A DNA stretch of 64,000 nucleotides from Pseudomonas weihenstephanensis (GCF_001043055.1 NZ_JYLF01000005.1:62001-126000); one strand, 5' to 3'; counted from the stretch's first letter, positions 17,620 to 27,347 are shown. The notes: a model not told the origin generated them from the letters alone. A program made the numbers and translations.

Positions 17620-18639
17620 ATGTCGCGCACGATCCGTTTTCACAAATTTGGCTCGGCCGAGGTGCTCAAGTGCGAAGAGCACGAGGTCGCTGCGCCTGCG
17701 TCTGATGAAGTGCAGGTGCGCGTCCAAGCCATAGGCATCAGTTGGTATGACGTGCTCTGGCGTCAGAACCTGGCGCCGTCGCAAGCCCGCTTGCCCGCAG
17801 GTCTTGGCCATGAAATGGCAGGCGTTGTCACGGCCGTGGGCGAAGACGTGACCGATTTGCAGGTCGGTGACAAGGTGGCCAGCTTTCCCGGTCAGAGTGC
17901 CAATGAGTACCCCACGTACGGCGAGCAGATTGTCATGCCGCGCTCAGCACTCACGCGCTACCCGGATGTCTTGACGCCGGTCGAAGCCAGTGTGCATTAC
18001 ACGCCGTTACTGATCGCCTACTTCGCGTATGTCGAGCTCGCGCGGGTCAAACCGGGGCAAACGGTATTGATCACTGACGCCAGCCATTGCTCTGGCCCCT
18101 CGTTCGTGCAAGTGGGCAAAGCACTGGGGGTCAAGGTGATCGCGGCGACCAAATCGGCTGAGGAGCGTGACTATCTGTTGGGCCTGGGCGCCGACAAGGT
18201 GATCGTGACCGAAGAGCAGGACCTGCTGATGCAGATCAACAAGCTCACGGACAACCGGGGCGTGGACGTGGTATTTGACGGCCTGGGCGGCCCGCAAATG
18301 TCGGTATTGGGCGATGTGTTGGCACCGCGTGGCAGCTTGATCCTCTACGGTTTGCAAGGCGGCAACCAAACGCCGTTTCCGGCCTGTGCCGCGTTCCAGA
18401 AAAACATTCAATTCTACGTACACTGCATCGGCAACTTTACCGGCAAACCTGAACTGGGTATTGCGCAGGACGTCGAGGCCATGCAGCGCGCACTGCGCGA
18501 TATCAATCAATTGACGGCAGATAAAATCTTGCGGCCGTTGGTGGTTCGGGTTTTCCCCTTTGAAGAGTTTGTTGAGGCCCACCGCTACATGGACGACTGC
18601 CCATGCCGCGGGCGGGTAGCCTTGGCGCTTGAAGCTTGA
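17620..18639 (+). CDS. mexS: MexS, zinc-type alcohol dehydrogenase/quinone oxidoreductase family
   Basis: 339 aa, the same length as P. aeruginosa MexS (PA2491). It has the GroES-like domain (GLGHEMAGVVTAVGEDVTDLQVGDKVASFPG) and the nucleotide-binding half with LITDASHCSGPSFVQVGKALGVKVIAATKSAEER. The typical zinc cysteines are absent, as in quinone-oxidoreductase members. MexS is thought to detoxify an electrophile that otherwise triggers MexT, so its loss switches on MexEF-OprN. The chosen ATG at 17620 has GAGG 6 nt upstream; a TTG at 17605 is in frame but weaker. The gene is divergent from mexT. Its last codons lie in a 7-bp tandem repeat. Confidence 0.93.
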   Translation: MSRTIRFHKFGSAEVLKCEEHEVAAPASDEVQVRVQAIGISWYDVLWRQNLAPSQARLPAGLGHEMAGVVTAVGEDVTDLQVGDKVASFPGQSANEYPTYGEQIVMPRSALTRYPDVLTPVEASVHYTPLLIAYFAYVELARVKPGQTVLITDASHCSGPSFVQVGKALGVKVIAATKSAEERDYLLGLGADKVIVTEEQDLLMQINKLTDNRGVDVVFDGLGGPQMSVLGDVLAPRGSLILYGLQGGNQTPFPACAAFQKNIQFYVHCIGNFTGKPELGIAQDVEAMQRALRDINQLTADKILRPLVVRVFPFEEFVEAHRYMDDCPCRGRVALALEA

Positions 18640-18664
18640 AGCTTGAAGCTTGAAGCTTGAAGCT
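18627..18664 (+). repeat. (GCTTGAA)5.4 tandem repeat across the mexS stop codon
   Basis: Five full copies and a part copy of the heptamer GCTTGAA. The first two supply the last residues (LEA) and the TGA stop of MexS. Because seven is not a multiple of three, a change in copy number after the stop would not alter MexS, but a change upstream of it would shift the terminal codons. Confidence 0.9.
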
Positions 18665-18680
18665 AATATTCCTTCGGTTT

Positions 18681-18719
18681 AAAAAACGCTGCTGAGCACT
18701 TTGTTCAGCGGCGTTTTTT
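18681..18719 (+). terminator. Rho-independent terminator of mexS
   Basis: AAAAAACGCTGCTGA ... TCAGCGGCGTTTTTT: a 15-bp stem with one G-T pair, a loop of about 9 bases and a six-T tail, about 40 bp past the mexS stop. The A-run on the 5' side means it can work in both directions. Confidence 0.85.
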
Positions 18720-19082
18720 CTGAACCACACTTCAACTGCTTATACAACACTGACCATGTTTGTTTAAGGTGCCAATAGCCTGCGTTTAATGAAGCTGGCG
18801 CACACCGTCAATATTCCATCGTTTTAACCCGACGCCTCCCGTCACGCGAGAAAAGTTAAATGCTCGACTTGGCTTTTCATCGCAACATAAATACTGATAG
18901 TTTGTGAGTGAGCACTCATTCAATTATGAATCTCGAAATAAATATCTTATTGAGTGCTTATTTGTAGGATTATTCTTATGTACATACAATGCGCACCTTT
19001 AGTCTTTTGGCGGAATCAGAACATTTGAAGCGTCACTGACGAGGCCATTGAATAATAATTCGATATGACGGAGGCTTAACCA
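18720..19082 (+). other. Intergenic region before the 19083 gene
   Basis: About 360 bp, A+T-rich towards its end, no gene seen. A quasi-palindrome TGAGTGAGCACTCA lies at about 18906-18919 and resembles the style of TetR-family operators, but I cannot assign a regulator. The ribosome-binding site GGAGG of the next gene is at 19069-19073. Confidence 0.4.
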
Positions 19083-20522
19083 ATGAGCACTTTCCATGAA
19101 CAAGCGATGAGCTTTGTTTATCAACAAGTCTTGCATCGACTGCTGGGTCTTTTTAATCGTCACGAGCGCGTTGCACTGCAACTGTTGATCCAGCGCTTAT
19201 TGGTCGCGGCAGGCGGTATCGAACGTATTGGGCACTTTCGCGTGATGGTGGTGCATGAAGGCGGCAAGGAAAGCGCTTATACCTTGGCGTTTTTAAGGGC
19301 TGCACAGCTAAGCATCTCTGCGCGTGCGCCCGAGACGTTCATCCTGCGCCTGGTCGTGCTGCGTCAGGCACGACTCACACCCTCGGTCATGGCCCGTTTT
19401 CAAAGCCAGTGCAACGAGTTATTTCTGTATGACGACGGTCGCGTTGAGTTGTTGCAAGTTGACGAAAGCGGAGCACAAATCCTTAACCGGCACACGCTGT
19501 TCAATGAGCGTCCCCCTGAGCTGAACCGGGTGCAAGTGCTGATGTCCGGGCATTTGAGCCAGGGCGAGGCGCGCGTAACGTTCTTGTATGCCGATCTGTT
19601 ATCACGCGCCAAATTATTTCGAACGGCCTGCTCGTGGGGCAGCCCCGTAAGCGCGTTGATTGACAGACGCCCCCCGCAACATCTTGGCGAGTACGCACAA
19701 TGGATGCTGCGCGTGGCCGAGCATTTGGGCTATGTAAGGCCAACCGGTTACGGCGATGCAATCGCTGAGGCGGTCCATGTGTGCACCACACTGGATGACG
19801 ACTTCAAACACTTGCTGTGCCAACAATCTCCCGCGGAGGAGAAAGATCAGTCAATGGCCAGGAGCGGCATGGCCATCATCAATGTATTTGACTGTTTGTC
19901 ACATGAGACAGAAGTGCTGAGTTCGCCCGCACTGCTCTTTACCGAGGGGCCCTGGCCTGCTCAGACGTTTAATATTGAAGAGCCGCAAGTGGCGGTTATA
20001 TTGGTGGCCGCCCACGTACAGGGGTTGCGCTGTCAGTACCAGGTCGACAATGACTATTGCAGCGGCGTGAGCCATTACCTACAGAGCGCCAGCGCACAGA
20101 ACGCATTCAATGAACGGTATAAAGGGCAACTGACAAAACTTATTGGAACGACTTTTAATACCCCTAAACGAATTCAGAAGTTACGCCGACAGATGGAACA
20201 GTACCTTAATGACATTCACGGTCTGACAAACGAGCAACTTAACTGCCTGATTGAATCGCCTTTTGTTGAACAAGGGGCAGGGCTGGAAGCGTTTTTGCAA
20301 CGTCATTACCCCGACAAGTTGCAGTGGGCCAGCGACCTCCACTATGCCTTGGGCGCACATGACCAGGCTTGCGCGCGTCACTCGGCATGGCTGCAAAGCA
20401 TCAGTGGTTTACCCTTGAGCTCACTGCAAGTGCTCTACACAATGCGCAAGGTTGATTGTGTCGCGGGGCAATCGCTGATCGACCTCATGTGCACGCACGA
20501 CCCGCACAAGGGCGTGCCTTGA
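19083..20522 (+). CDS. Hypothetical protein, 479 aa, unrecognised
   Basis: The codon use is that of a real Pseudomonas gene and the start at 19083 has GGAGG 9 nt upstream. I recognise no family. The protein has no signal peptide or membrane segment and looks soluble and mostly alpha-helical. The first 130 residues have an alternating pattern (FRVMVVHEGGKESAYTLAFL ... ILRLVVLRQARLTPSVMARFQ ... LFLYDDGRVELL) that could be an alpha/beta sensor-like or nuclease-like fold. The C-terminal third carries amphipathic helices. It stands 90 bp upstream of FAN1 on the same strand, so a link to DNA repair is possible but unproven. It could also be a separate transcription unit. Confidence 0.75.
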   Translation: MSTFHEQAMSFVYQQVLHRLLGLFNRHERVALQLLIQRLLVAAGGIERIGHFRVMVVHEGGKESAYTLAFLRAAQLSISARAPETFILRLVVLRQARLTPSVMARFQSQCNELFLYDDGRVELLQVDESGAQILNRHTLFNERPPELNRVQVLMSGHLSQGEARVTFLYADLLSRAKLFRTACSWGSPVSALIDRRPPQHLGEYAQWMLRVAEHLGYVRPTGYGDAIAEAVHVCTTLDDDFKHLLCQQSPAEEKDQSMARSGMAIINVFDCLSHETEVLSSPALLFTEGPWPAQTFNIEEPQVAVILVAAHVQGLRCQYQVDNDYCSGVSHYLQSASAQNAFNERYKGQLTKLIGTTFNTPKRIQKLRRQMEQYLNDIHGLTNEQLNCLIESPFVEQGAGLEAFLQRHYPDKLQWASDLHYALGAHDQACARHSAWLQSISGLPLSSLQVLYTMRKVDCVAGQSLIDLMCTHDPHKGVP

Positions 20523-20612
20523 ACCACTGATCCAATAGGAGTTGCCAGGGCACCGGGCAAACTGCTATCTGTACGCCCATCCAGTACTTAACGCCAGTGG
20601 TCCGCTCTGCCT

Positions 20613-22262
20613 GTGATCTCCAATCCCTTAGAAGATACGTTTTACTACCTGAAGAATTTCCAGCATGTGCTCGCCTGGATCAAATCGCGGTATGACGATG
20701 TACTGAGCCTTGATGAGCAGGTTTTCATCGAGCATTTCCTCCTGCTGCCCAGCGGCTCACAGGCGCTGTGGGTCCGACTGGTGATGCGTAAAGGCCAGCA
20801 TTTTCGGGCGAGCAAACTCTGTTATCCGGAAATCGGTGATATCGCACGGGCCGCGGCCCCCTTGCTCGAACTGGGCTGGATTGACGATCACGCGGCACTG
20901 AGCATCGCAGAGGTGTTCGATGTGCTGCAAAAAGCGGAAATACAGCACGCTTTCAGCGTTCATATCACGCACCCCAACGCTAAAAAAACCGATTTGCTGG
21001 CCGCATTGAGTCAGGCGTTGACCCACATTCAAAGCCTTTCGATGTGGTGCCCATCCCTCCAGGACACCTTGTACACGTTGACTAACCGCCCGTTGAGCGA
21101 TCGCCTGCGCTTGATGTTTTTCGGCAATCTGAGCCAGGACTGGTCTGATTTGGTGCTGGCTGATCTGGGGCTCTTTACCTACGAAACGGTTGCGTTCAGC
21201 CCCGACTCGCGGGCATTGCGTTGCAGAGCGGACATTGAAGGGTATTTGCACCTGCATGCGTGTCGCGAGCAGCTCGAAGCCCCCGGTGACTTGGAACAGG
21301 TATTTGCGCAATTGCTGGAGTACCAGGCCCAAAGCCGCTGGTTGCAACGTCGCCGTTCACGCCTGCTGTTCCAACTGGGTCAACACCATGAACGGGCTTG
21401 CGACTACGCACGCGCATTGCAGATTTATCCCCACAGCCAACACCCACAAGCCCGAGGCCGTACGGTGCGTGTACTCGAGCAACTGGGTGAACATCAACAA
21501 GCCCTGGCCCTGGCACAGACCTGCGAACAAGCGCCTTGCTCCGATGCCGAGCTTCAGCAGTTGCAGCGCATGATTCCACGCCTGCGGCGCAAGCTGGGCA
21601 TGAGCGCAAGGGTGCGCGCCAAACCTGCTGTTCCAGAGCGCCTTGACCTGCGTTTGGGGCGCGAAGATCCAGGTTCTGTTGAGTCCAAAGTGGCTGCACA
21701 CTTGCATACCCTCGATGCGCCGGTGCATTACGTGGAAAACACATTAATCAACAGCCTGTTCGGTTTGCTGTGCTGGCCCGCTATTTTTGCGCCGTTGCCC
21801 GGTGCGTTTTTTCACCCGTACCAAAGTGGTCCCGCCGATTTGCTCGAAGAGGATTTCCACGAACGGCGTTGCGCGTTATTTGAAGCGGCGTTTGCCCAAC
21901 TGCAAGACGGGCGCTATCAAGACACCATTCGCGACACCTACGCGCGCAAATTTGGCGTGCAATCGCCGTTCGTGGCTTGGGGCAGCCTCAGCGAGGCCCT
22001 GCTTGAAGAGGCCCTGAGCTGCTTGCCACCTGAGCATTTGCAACTGTGGTTTCGCCGTTTACTGCTGGATATAAAGGCCAATCGGGCGGGCATGCCTGAC
22101 CTGATTCAGTTTTGGCCCAGACAAAAGACCTACCGCATGATTGAGGTCAAAGGGCCGGGCGATCGCCTGCAAGACAACCAACTGCGTTGGTTGGCCTTTT
22201 GCGAGCAGCATCAAATGCCGGTGACGGTATGCTACGTGCAATGGCAAGAAGGTGATGCGTGA
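20613..22262 (+). CDS. FAN1-type structure-specific nuclease with VRR-NUC domain
   Basis: 549 aa, close in length to the structurally characterised P. aeruginosa FAN1. N-terminal helical region, a middle part with TPR-like helices (residues 230-330), and a C-terminal VRR-NUC domain with the PD-(D/E)XK catalytic set in GMPDL (Asp496), EVKGPGD (Glu511, Lys513) and Gln523. FAN1 cuts 5' flap DNA and unhooks interstrand crosslinks. The start is a GTG at 20613, chosen because the resulting MISNPLEDTFYYLKNFQHVLAW matches how these proteins begin; the ribosome-binding site is poor. Its stop overlaps the helicase start (GTGA), so the two are coupled. Confidence 0.9.
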   Translation: MISNPLEDTFYYLKNFQHVLAWIKSRYDDVLSLDEQVFIEHFLLLPSGSQALWVRLVMRKGQHFRASKLCYPEIGDIARAAAPLLELGWIDDHAALSIAEVFDVLQKAEIQHAFSVHITHPNAKKTDLLAALSQALTHIQSLSMWCPSLQDTLYTLTNRPLSDRLRLMFFGNLSQDWSDLVLADLGLFTYETVAFSPDSRALRCRADIEGYLHLHACREQLEAPGDLEQVFAQLLEYQAQSRWLQRRRSRLLFQLGQHHERACDYARALQIYPHSQHPQARGRTVRVLEQLGEHQQALALAQTCEQAPCSDAELQQLQRMIPRLRRKLGMSARVRAKPAVPERLDLRLGREDPGSVESKVAAHLHTLDAPVHYVENTLINSLFGLLCWPAIFAPLPGAFFHPYQSGPADLLEEDFHERRCALFEAAFAQLQDGRYQDTIRDTYARKFGVQSPFVAWGSLSEALLEEALSCLPPEHLQLWFRRLLLDIKANRAGMPDLIQFWPRQKTYRMIEVKGPGDRLQDNQLRWLAFCEQHQMPVTVCYVQWQEGDA

Positions 22263-24511
22263 ATTACCGCATCGCCGTGCGGGCCTTGTGTGAGTTCACT
22301 GCCAAGTGTGGGGATCTGGATTTACGCTTTACTCCTTCGCCCAGTGCACAACAAGGCATTGCAGGGCATCGCACCGTGGCTGCGCGACGCAGCGCAGATT
22401 ATCAAGCCGAACTCAGCCTCGAAGGTCAGTACAACAACTTGAACGTACGGGGCAGGGCAGACGGTTATGACCCGGCCGGCAATGTTCTGGAAGAGGTCAA
22501 GACCTATCGCGGTGACTTCAATGCCATCCCTGCCAACCATCGACACCTGCACTGGGCACAAGCACGGGTTTATGGCTGGCTTGTGTGCCAACACCTGGAA
22601 CTGCCCGAGGTCAACCTGGCGCTGGTGTATTTCGACATCGTCAGCGAGCAGGAAACCCGCCTTCAAGAAACCTGGAGCGCTGCGCGACTGCAACAATTCT
22701 TTAACCTGCAATGCCAGTTATTCCTCGCCTGGGCCGAGCAGGAAGTCGCCCACCGAGCCGCCCGTGATGACGCCGCCCGCGCACTGAAGTTTCCCCATAC
22801 ACAGTTTCGTACCGGGCAGCGAGCGTTGGCTGAAGCCGTCTATAAAAGCGCCAGTACGGGCCGCTGCCTGATGGCGCAGGCCCCCACCGGGATTGGAAAA
22901 ACCCTGGGCACGCTGTTCCCGTTGCTCAAAGCCATGCCCGCCCAGGCACTGGACAAACTGCTGTTTCTGACGGCCAAAACCCCGGGGCGTCAGTTGGCAC
23001 TCGATGCTGCGCGGGTACTGTATCCAACAGGTTCGGCCCAAACGTTGCGGGTACTGGAGCTGGTGGCGCGGGACAAGGCGTGTGAGTACCCACAAAACGC
23101 CTGCAATGGCGATGCCTGCCCTTTGGCCAAGGGGTTTTATGATCGGTTGCCAGCCGCACGGCAGGCCGCGGTGCAGCAGGGGTGTCTGGATCAGGCCACC
23201 CTGCGGGATGTGGCTTTGGCGCATCAGGTGTGCCCGTATTACCTGAGCCAGGAAATGGCCCGCTGGGCAGATGTTGTCATTGCCGATTACAACTATTACT
23301 TCGACTTCAGCGCGCTGTTGTACGGCCTGGCGCAAGCCAACCAATGGCGCGTTGCAACCCTGATCGATGAAGCCCACAACCTGGTCGACCGTGCTCGGCA
23401 GATGTACAGCGCCCATCTGGACCAACAGCGCCTCAACGCTGTCAGGCACAATGCCCCCGCAGCACTCGATAAATCCTTCAAACGCCTGAACCGCGAATGG
23501 AATGCACTGCACAAAGAGCAAGTGGCGCCTTATCAGGCGCATTCACAACTGCCTGCCAAATGGTTGAACGCGTTGTCGGCCTGTATCAGTGCTATCGGTG
23601 ATTACCTCAATGATCACCCACAAGGCATGACGGGCGAGTTGCAAGCGTTCTACTTTGAAGCCTTGCAGTTCAATCGAGTGGCGGAGCTGTTTGATCCGCA
23701 CTTCATTTACGACGTCAGCCTGCGCGAGGTCGGCAAGCGGCGCACCTCGCAACTCAACCTGCGCAATGTCGTGCCCGCCGCCTTTATTGGCCCGCGTCTG
23801 GCCAGTGCACACAGCAACGTACTGTTTTCTGCCACCCTCAGCCCGCGCCAGTACTACGCGCAACTGCTGGGTCTGGCTGGCGACACGGTGTGGGTCGACG
23901 TCGAATCGCCCTTTGAGGCCCGGCAACTGTCCGTTAAGGTCATCAGCCAGATCTCTACGCGTTTTGCGCATCGCCAAGCCTCCGTAGCGCCGATTGTTGA
24001 GCTGTTTGCAACCCAGTTCCAACAGCAACACGGCAATTACCTGGCGTTTTTCAGCAGCTTTGATTACCTGCAACGCGTGGCGGGGCAACTGGCCGCCAGC
24101 CATCCGCAGATCCCGCAATGGCAGCAGTCAAGGCGCATGGATGAGGCGGCGCGCCAGGGGTTCCTCGATCAGTTCACTGACACGAGTCGAGGCATCGGGT
24201 TTGCCGTGTTGGGCGGTGCATTCGGCGAAGGCATTGACTTGCCCGGAGCGCGGCTGATTGGCGCTTTTGTCGCCACCTTGGGGCTGGCGCAATTCAACCC
24301 GGTCAATGAGCAGATCAAGCAGCGCATGGCCGGGCTGTTTGGCGCAGGTTATGACTACACCTACTTGTACCCTGGGCTGCAAAAAGTCGTACAAGCGGCC
24401 GGGCGAGTCATCCGCACCCAAAGTGACCAAGGCTCATTGTTCCTGATTGATGATCGCTTTGCCGAGCCAAAGGTGCAGCAGCTACTGCCCAAGTGGTGGC
24501 ATGTGCAATGA
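22259..24511 (+). CDS. Fe-S DEAD_2 helicase (XPD/DinG-like) with N-terminal PD-(D/E)XK-like domain
   Basis: 750 aa from a GTG inside the FAN1 stop. Residues 60-165 include GRADGYD...LEEVKTYRG (Asp68, Glu79, Lys81), the layout of a Cas4/PDDEXK_1-type nuclease. The helicase follows: Walker A APTGIGKT (208-215), four cysteines at about 275, 282, 287 and 325 that should hold a 4Fe-4S cluster, DEAH at 370-373, and motif VI VQAAGRVIRTQSDQGS near the end. XPD-family enzymes unwind DNA 5'-3'. Coupled to FAN1, it likely serves crosslink or flap repair. Whether the N-terminal domain is an active nuclease cannot be told from sequence alone. Confidence 0.88.
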   Translation: MNYRIAVRALCEFTAKCGDLDLRFTPSPSAQQGIAGHRTVAARRSADYQAELSLEGQYNNLNVRGRADGYDPAGNVLEEVKTYRGDFNAIPANHRHLHWAQARVYGWLVCQHLELPEVNLALVYFDIVSEQETRLQETWSAARLQQFFNLQCQLFLAWAEQEVAHRAARDDAARALKFPHTQFRTGQRALAEAVYKSASTGRCLMAQAPTGIGKTLGTLFPLLKAMPAQALDKLLFLTAKTPGRQLALDAARVLYPTGSAQTLRVLELVARDKACEYPQNACNGDACPLAKGFYDRLPAARQAAVQQGCLDQATLRDVALAHQVCPYYLSQEMARWADVVIADYNYYFDFSALLYGLAQANQWRVATLIDEAHNLVDRARQMYSAHLDQQRLNAVRHNAPAALDKSFKRLNREWNALHKEQVAPYQAHSQLPAKWLNALSACISAIGDYLNDHPQGMTGELQAFYFEALQFNRVAELFDPHFIYDVSLREVGKRRTSQLNLRNVVPAAFIGPRLASAHSNVLFSATLSPRQYYAQLLGLAGDTVWVDVESPFEARQLSVKVISQISTRFAHRQASVAPIVELFATQFQQQHGNYLAFFSSFDYLQRVAGQLAASHPQIPQWQQSRRMDEAARQGFLDQFTDTSRGIGFAVLGGAFGEGIDLPGARLIGAFVATLGLAQFNPVNEQIKQRMAGLFGAGYDYTYLYPGLQKVVQAAGRVIRTQSDQGSLFLIDDRFAEPKVQQLLPKWWHVQ

Positions 24512-24857
24512 ACTTTCCACTGATCGGAAACCCCCGAAAACAGTCTCATGGGCAATGTCATCGTAATATCACCGACTGATAAACTGCGCGCCGCTGAAAA
24601 CCTGCCGCGTACCGCAGGTTGGCCCCCTCGCAGTTGAGTACCTCGTTTGAAGCGTGCGTTTTTGCTTTATATAGCCTGCATGGCGATTGCCATGGCCGGT
24701 TTTTCTTGGATTTTCTTTACCCTATATTCGTAGTGCGCAGCACTCGCCGCGAAAACCTGTTCACGGAGGTGTGTCTGACGTATTCAGCTTGAATGGTTTA
24801 TGACGGCTACGCAGTCTGCGGACGCTGCCAGGCAATAGCAGCGGCGCAAATACGCGG
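24512..24857 (+). other. Intergenic region between the helicase and ppiC
   Basis: About 345 bp. It contains a short stem CCTGCCG-CGTACCG-CAGG near 24601 and one candidate tiny membrane ORF at 24647-24733, described separately. No other feature is convincing. Confidence 0.4.
24647..24733 (+). CDS. Candidate 28-residue membrane miniprotein
   Basis: A TTG at 24647 opens KRAFLLYIACMAIAMAGF followed by SWIFFTLYS and a TAG. Two basic residues and one hydrophobic helix of about 20 residues make a textbook single-span miniprotein. Evidence against: a non-ATG start and no clear ribosome-binding site. In-frame ATGs at codons 12 and 16 would lose the basic end. Conservation in other Pseudomonas genomes would decide. 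Confidence 0.3.
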   Translation: MKRAFLLYIACMAIAMAGFSWIFFTLYS

Positions 24858-25133
24858 TCAATCGCGGAAGAAAACTTGCACCAAGTGGTAACCGAACTTG
24901 CTTTTCACGGGGCCGTGGATCACCCGCAGCGGCTTTTTGAAAATGATCTGGTCGATAATCCCCACCATTTGCCCCGGCCTTACTTCCCCCAAATCGCCCC
25001 CACGCTTGCCCGAAGGGCAGGTGGAGAATTTTTTGGCCAGTACATCGAAGGCTTCACCCTTGGCAATGCGTTGCTTGAGAGACTCGGCTTCTTCAGCCGT
25101 TTTCACCAGTATGTGGCGGGCTTGCGCTTTCAT
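24858..25133 (-). CDS. ppiC: Parvulin peptidyl-prolyl cis-trans isomerase
   Basis: 91 aa, single rotamase domain: MKAQARHILVKTAEEAESL, then AKKFSTCPSGKRGGDLGEVRPGQMV and the closing FGYHLVQV, which are the signature blocks of PpiC. There is no signal peptide, so it is cytoplasmic, like E. coli PpiC (93 aa). The ATG at 25133 is preferred over one six codons upstream because AAGG lies about 10 nt before it. It stands 45 nt after the histidine kinase gene on the same strand, but a functional link is not evident. Confidence 0.93.
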   Translation of the reverse strand: MKAQARHILVKTAEEAESLKQRIAKGEAFDVLAKKFSTCPSGKRGGDLGEVRPGQMVGIIDQIIFKKPLRVIHGPVKSKFGYHLVQVFFRD

Positions 25134-25178
25134 GGGGCGGTTACCTTGCATCTGTAGGGCGTATTTCGAGGGCGCGGA

Positions 25179-27347
25179 TTATGCCTGATTTTTCGTCGGG
25201 ATCATTCCTCGAATCATGGTCGCCAGTTGTTCGACCGAGAAAGGTTTGCCAATCATGTCCATACCCTGTTCAAGAAACCCCTGACGCTCAGCCGCCGTTT
25301 CGGCATAGCCCGTCATAAACAGCACATTGAGCCCCGGTCGGTGTTGGCGGGCAATTTCGGCCAATTGCCGACCATTCATCCCCGGCAGCCCGACATCCGT
25401 CACCAACAAGTCAATGCGCAGCGATGACTCCAGCAGCGCTAACGCGGTTTTCGCATCGGGGGCTTGATGGGCGGTGTATCCCAGTTCATCCAGCACATTG
25501 AGGACCAGCATGCGCACGGCCGCGTCATCCTCCACCAAGAGCACGCATTCACCTTCGATGGCGCACGGTGCATCGACGCTGCTGGACGCAGGCCGGGGTT
25601 GGATCTGCGGGCTGTAATGACGGGGTAAAAACAGGCGGACACAGGTGCCATTGCCACTTTCGCTGTCCAGGGTGACATGCCCGCCGGACTGCTGGGCAAA
25701 GCCGTAGATCATCGACAGTCCCAGCCCCGTGCCTTGACCGATGGGCTTGGTCGTAAAAAAGGGATCAAAGGCTTTAGCCAGTACCTGCGGCGTCATCCCC
25801 GCGCCGTTGTCACTGACCTCAAACATCACGTAATCACCGGCTTTAACCGGTTCGAGCGTGCTGATATCGCTGCCATCCAAATAGCTGTTGAGGGTTCTGA
25901 TCGTCAATTGCCCGCCTTGGGGCATTGCATCCCGGGCATTGATGATCAAGTTGAGCAGGGCACTTTCGAGCTGGCTGGCATCCGTGTTGACGGCCCACAT
26001 ATTAGCGCCCAGCACCACGCTCAGGTCGATATGCGCCCCTTTGGTACGCCTGAACAGCTCCTCCAGCGAACTCACCAAGTGATTAGGGTCCAAGGGTTGG
26101 CGGTCCAGTGACTGACGCCTGGAAAACGCCAGCAAGCGATGAGTCAGCGCGGCCGCACGCTGCGCAGATGAGACTGCCGCGTCGGTGAAACGCCCGATTT
26201 CAGCGCTGCGTCCTGCGGCGATGTAGCGCTTCATCAAGTCCAGGCTGCCAATAATGCCGGTCAGCATGTTGTTGAAGTCATGGGCAATACCGCCGGTCAA
26301 CTGGCCCACGGCCTCCATCTTTTGCGCATGCCGTAACGCGTCTTCGGCCCGCTCGCGCTCAACCATTTCCTGTTGCAATTGCAGATTGGCTTCGGCCAAC
26401 GCCTGGGTGCGCTCGGCCACGCGCTCCTCCAGGGTTTCATTGAGATTAAGCAGGGCCTGTTCGGTTTTTTTGCGCTCGGTGATATCCAGCGCAGCCCCCA
26501 TGAACCGGCGCGTGCGGTGAGGTTCAGCACTGAAACAACGGCCGCGGGCAAAAATCCAGCGCACGTGGCCGTCAATACCCAGTAGGCGGTACTCCTCGGC
26601 GTATTCGCTGTTGTTAGTGATGCAGGTTTTGATCGAACGCGTCAGCAGCCCCCGGTCTTCAGGGTGCACGCCTTGTAAATACGCGGTAATCGGCAACTGC
26701 CCGGACAGTTGCGGCTCAATGCCATGCATCTGTGCAAACCGACTGTCGGTGACGAACAGGTCTTCGTCGATGTTCCAGTCCCAGGTGCCCACACCATTGG
26801 TGGCGGTCAGGGCCAGTCGCAAGCGTTCCTCGGTGTCATGCTGCGCTTTGCGGCTGGCTTGCGAACGTTGGCGCAGCTTGATGGCCGTGCGCCGGCGACG
26901 GGATGTTTTGACGGCCATCATCAAAATACCGGCCACCTCGCCTGACTCATCGCACACCGGGCTGAACGTCAGGTCGAGCCACATCTCGCTGGTATGCTGG
27001 CGATCCGGAATCAGAAAGTACTGGTCAATGTAGGTACGGCTCTCACCGGCCAACACAGCCTGGATGATGGGCTGGGTAAAGTCGCGGTATTCAGGCCAGC
27101 TTTGATGAACCGACTGGCCGAACGAAGTGGGGTGCTTGTCACCGGCCAACACCGCAAAACTGTCGTTGTAGACCTGGGTGAGCTGCTTGCCCCACAGCAG
27201 CAGCATGGGCATGGGTGAATTCATCACCAGTTGTACGCAAGTGCGCAGGCTCTGCGGCCAGTCAGCCACCTCTCCCAGAGGGGTCAGCGTCCAGTTCAGA
27301 CGCTGGGACAAGGGGGTGAGCTGACTGAGGGTAAATACGGCACTCAT
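25179..27347 (-). CDS. Hybrid sensor histidine kinase/response regulator with PAS domains
   Basis: 722 aa, no membrane segments, so a cytoplasmic sensor. Two PAS domains (about residues 30-150 and 180-295, the second ending in the PAC motif [19 protein letters not shown]), a coiled coil at 297-340, HisKA with His356 in [11 protein letters not shown], HATPase with Asn470 and DNGAG at 513-517, and a C-terminal receiver with Asp607/608 and phospho-acceptor Asp651 ([12 protein letters not shown]). The receiver lacks an output domain, so phosphate would be passed on or used to tune the kinase. AGGAT precedes the ATG by about 5 nt. Partner and signal are unknown. Confidence 0.9.
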   Translation of the reverse strand: MSAVFTLSQLTPLSQRLNWTLTPLGEVADWPQSLRTCVQLVMNSPMPMLLLWGKQLTQVYNDSFAVLAGDKHPTSFGQSVHQSWPEYRDFTQPIIQAVLAGESRTYIDQYFLIPDRQHTSEMWLDLTFSPVCDESGEVAGILMMAVKTSRRRRTAIKLRQRSQASRKAQHDTEERLRLALTATNGVGTWDWNIDEDLFVTDSRFAQMHGIEPQLSGQLPITAYLQGVHPEDRGLLTRSIKTCITNNSEYAEEYRLLGIDGHVRWIFARGRCFSAEPHRTRRFMGAALDITERKKTEQALLNLNETLEERVAERTQALAEANLQLQQEMVERERAEDALRHAQKMEAVGQLTGGIAHDFNNMLTGIIGSLDLMKRYIAAGRSAEIGRFTDAAVSSAQRAAALTHRLLAFSRRQSLDRQPLDPNHLVSSLEELFRRTKGAHIDLSVVLGANMWAVNTDASQLESALLNLIINARDAMPQGGQLTIRTLNSYLDGSDISTLEPVKAGDYVMFEVSDNGAGMTPQVLAKAFDPFFTTKPIGQGTGLGLSMIYGFAQQSGGHVTLDSESGNGTCVRLFLPRHYSPQIQPRPASSSVDAPCAIEGECVLLVEDDAAVRMLVLNVLDELGYTAHQAPDAKTALALLESSLRIDLLVTDVGLPGMNGRQLAEIARQHRPGLNVLFMTGYAETAAERQGFLEQGMDMIGKPFSVEQLATMIRGMIPTKNQA

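Noticed and set aside
20523..20612. Operon link between the 19083 gene and FAN1
   Set aside because: A 90-bp gap with no coupled signals does not prove co-transcription; it is reported only as a possibility.
22718..23542. 274-codon minus-strand frame over the helicase
   Set aside because: Lies opposite the helicase Fe-S region, with biased composition and no domains.
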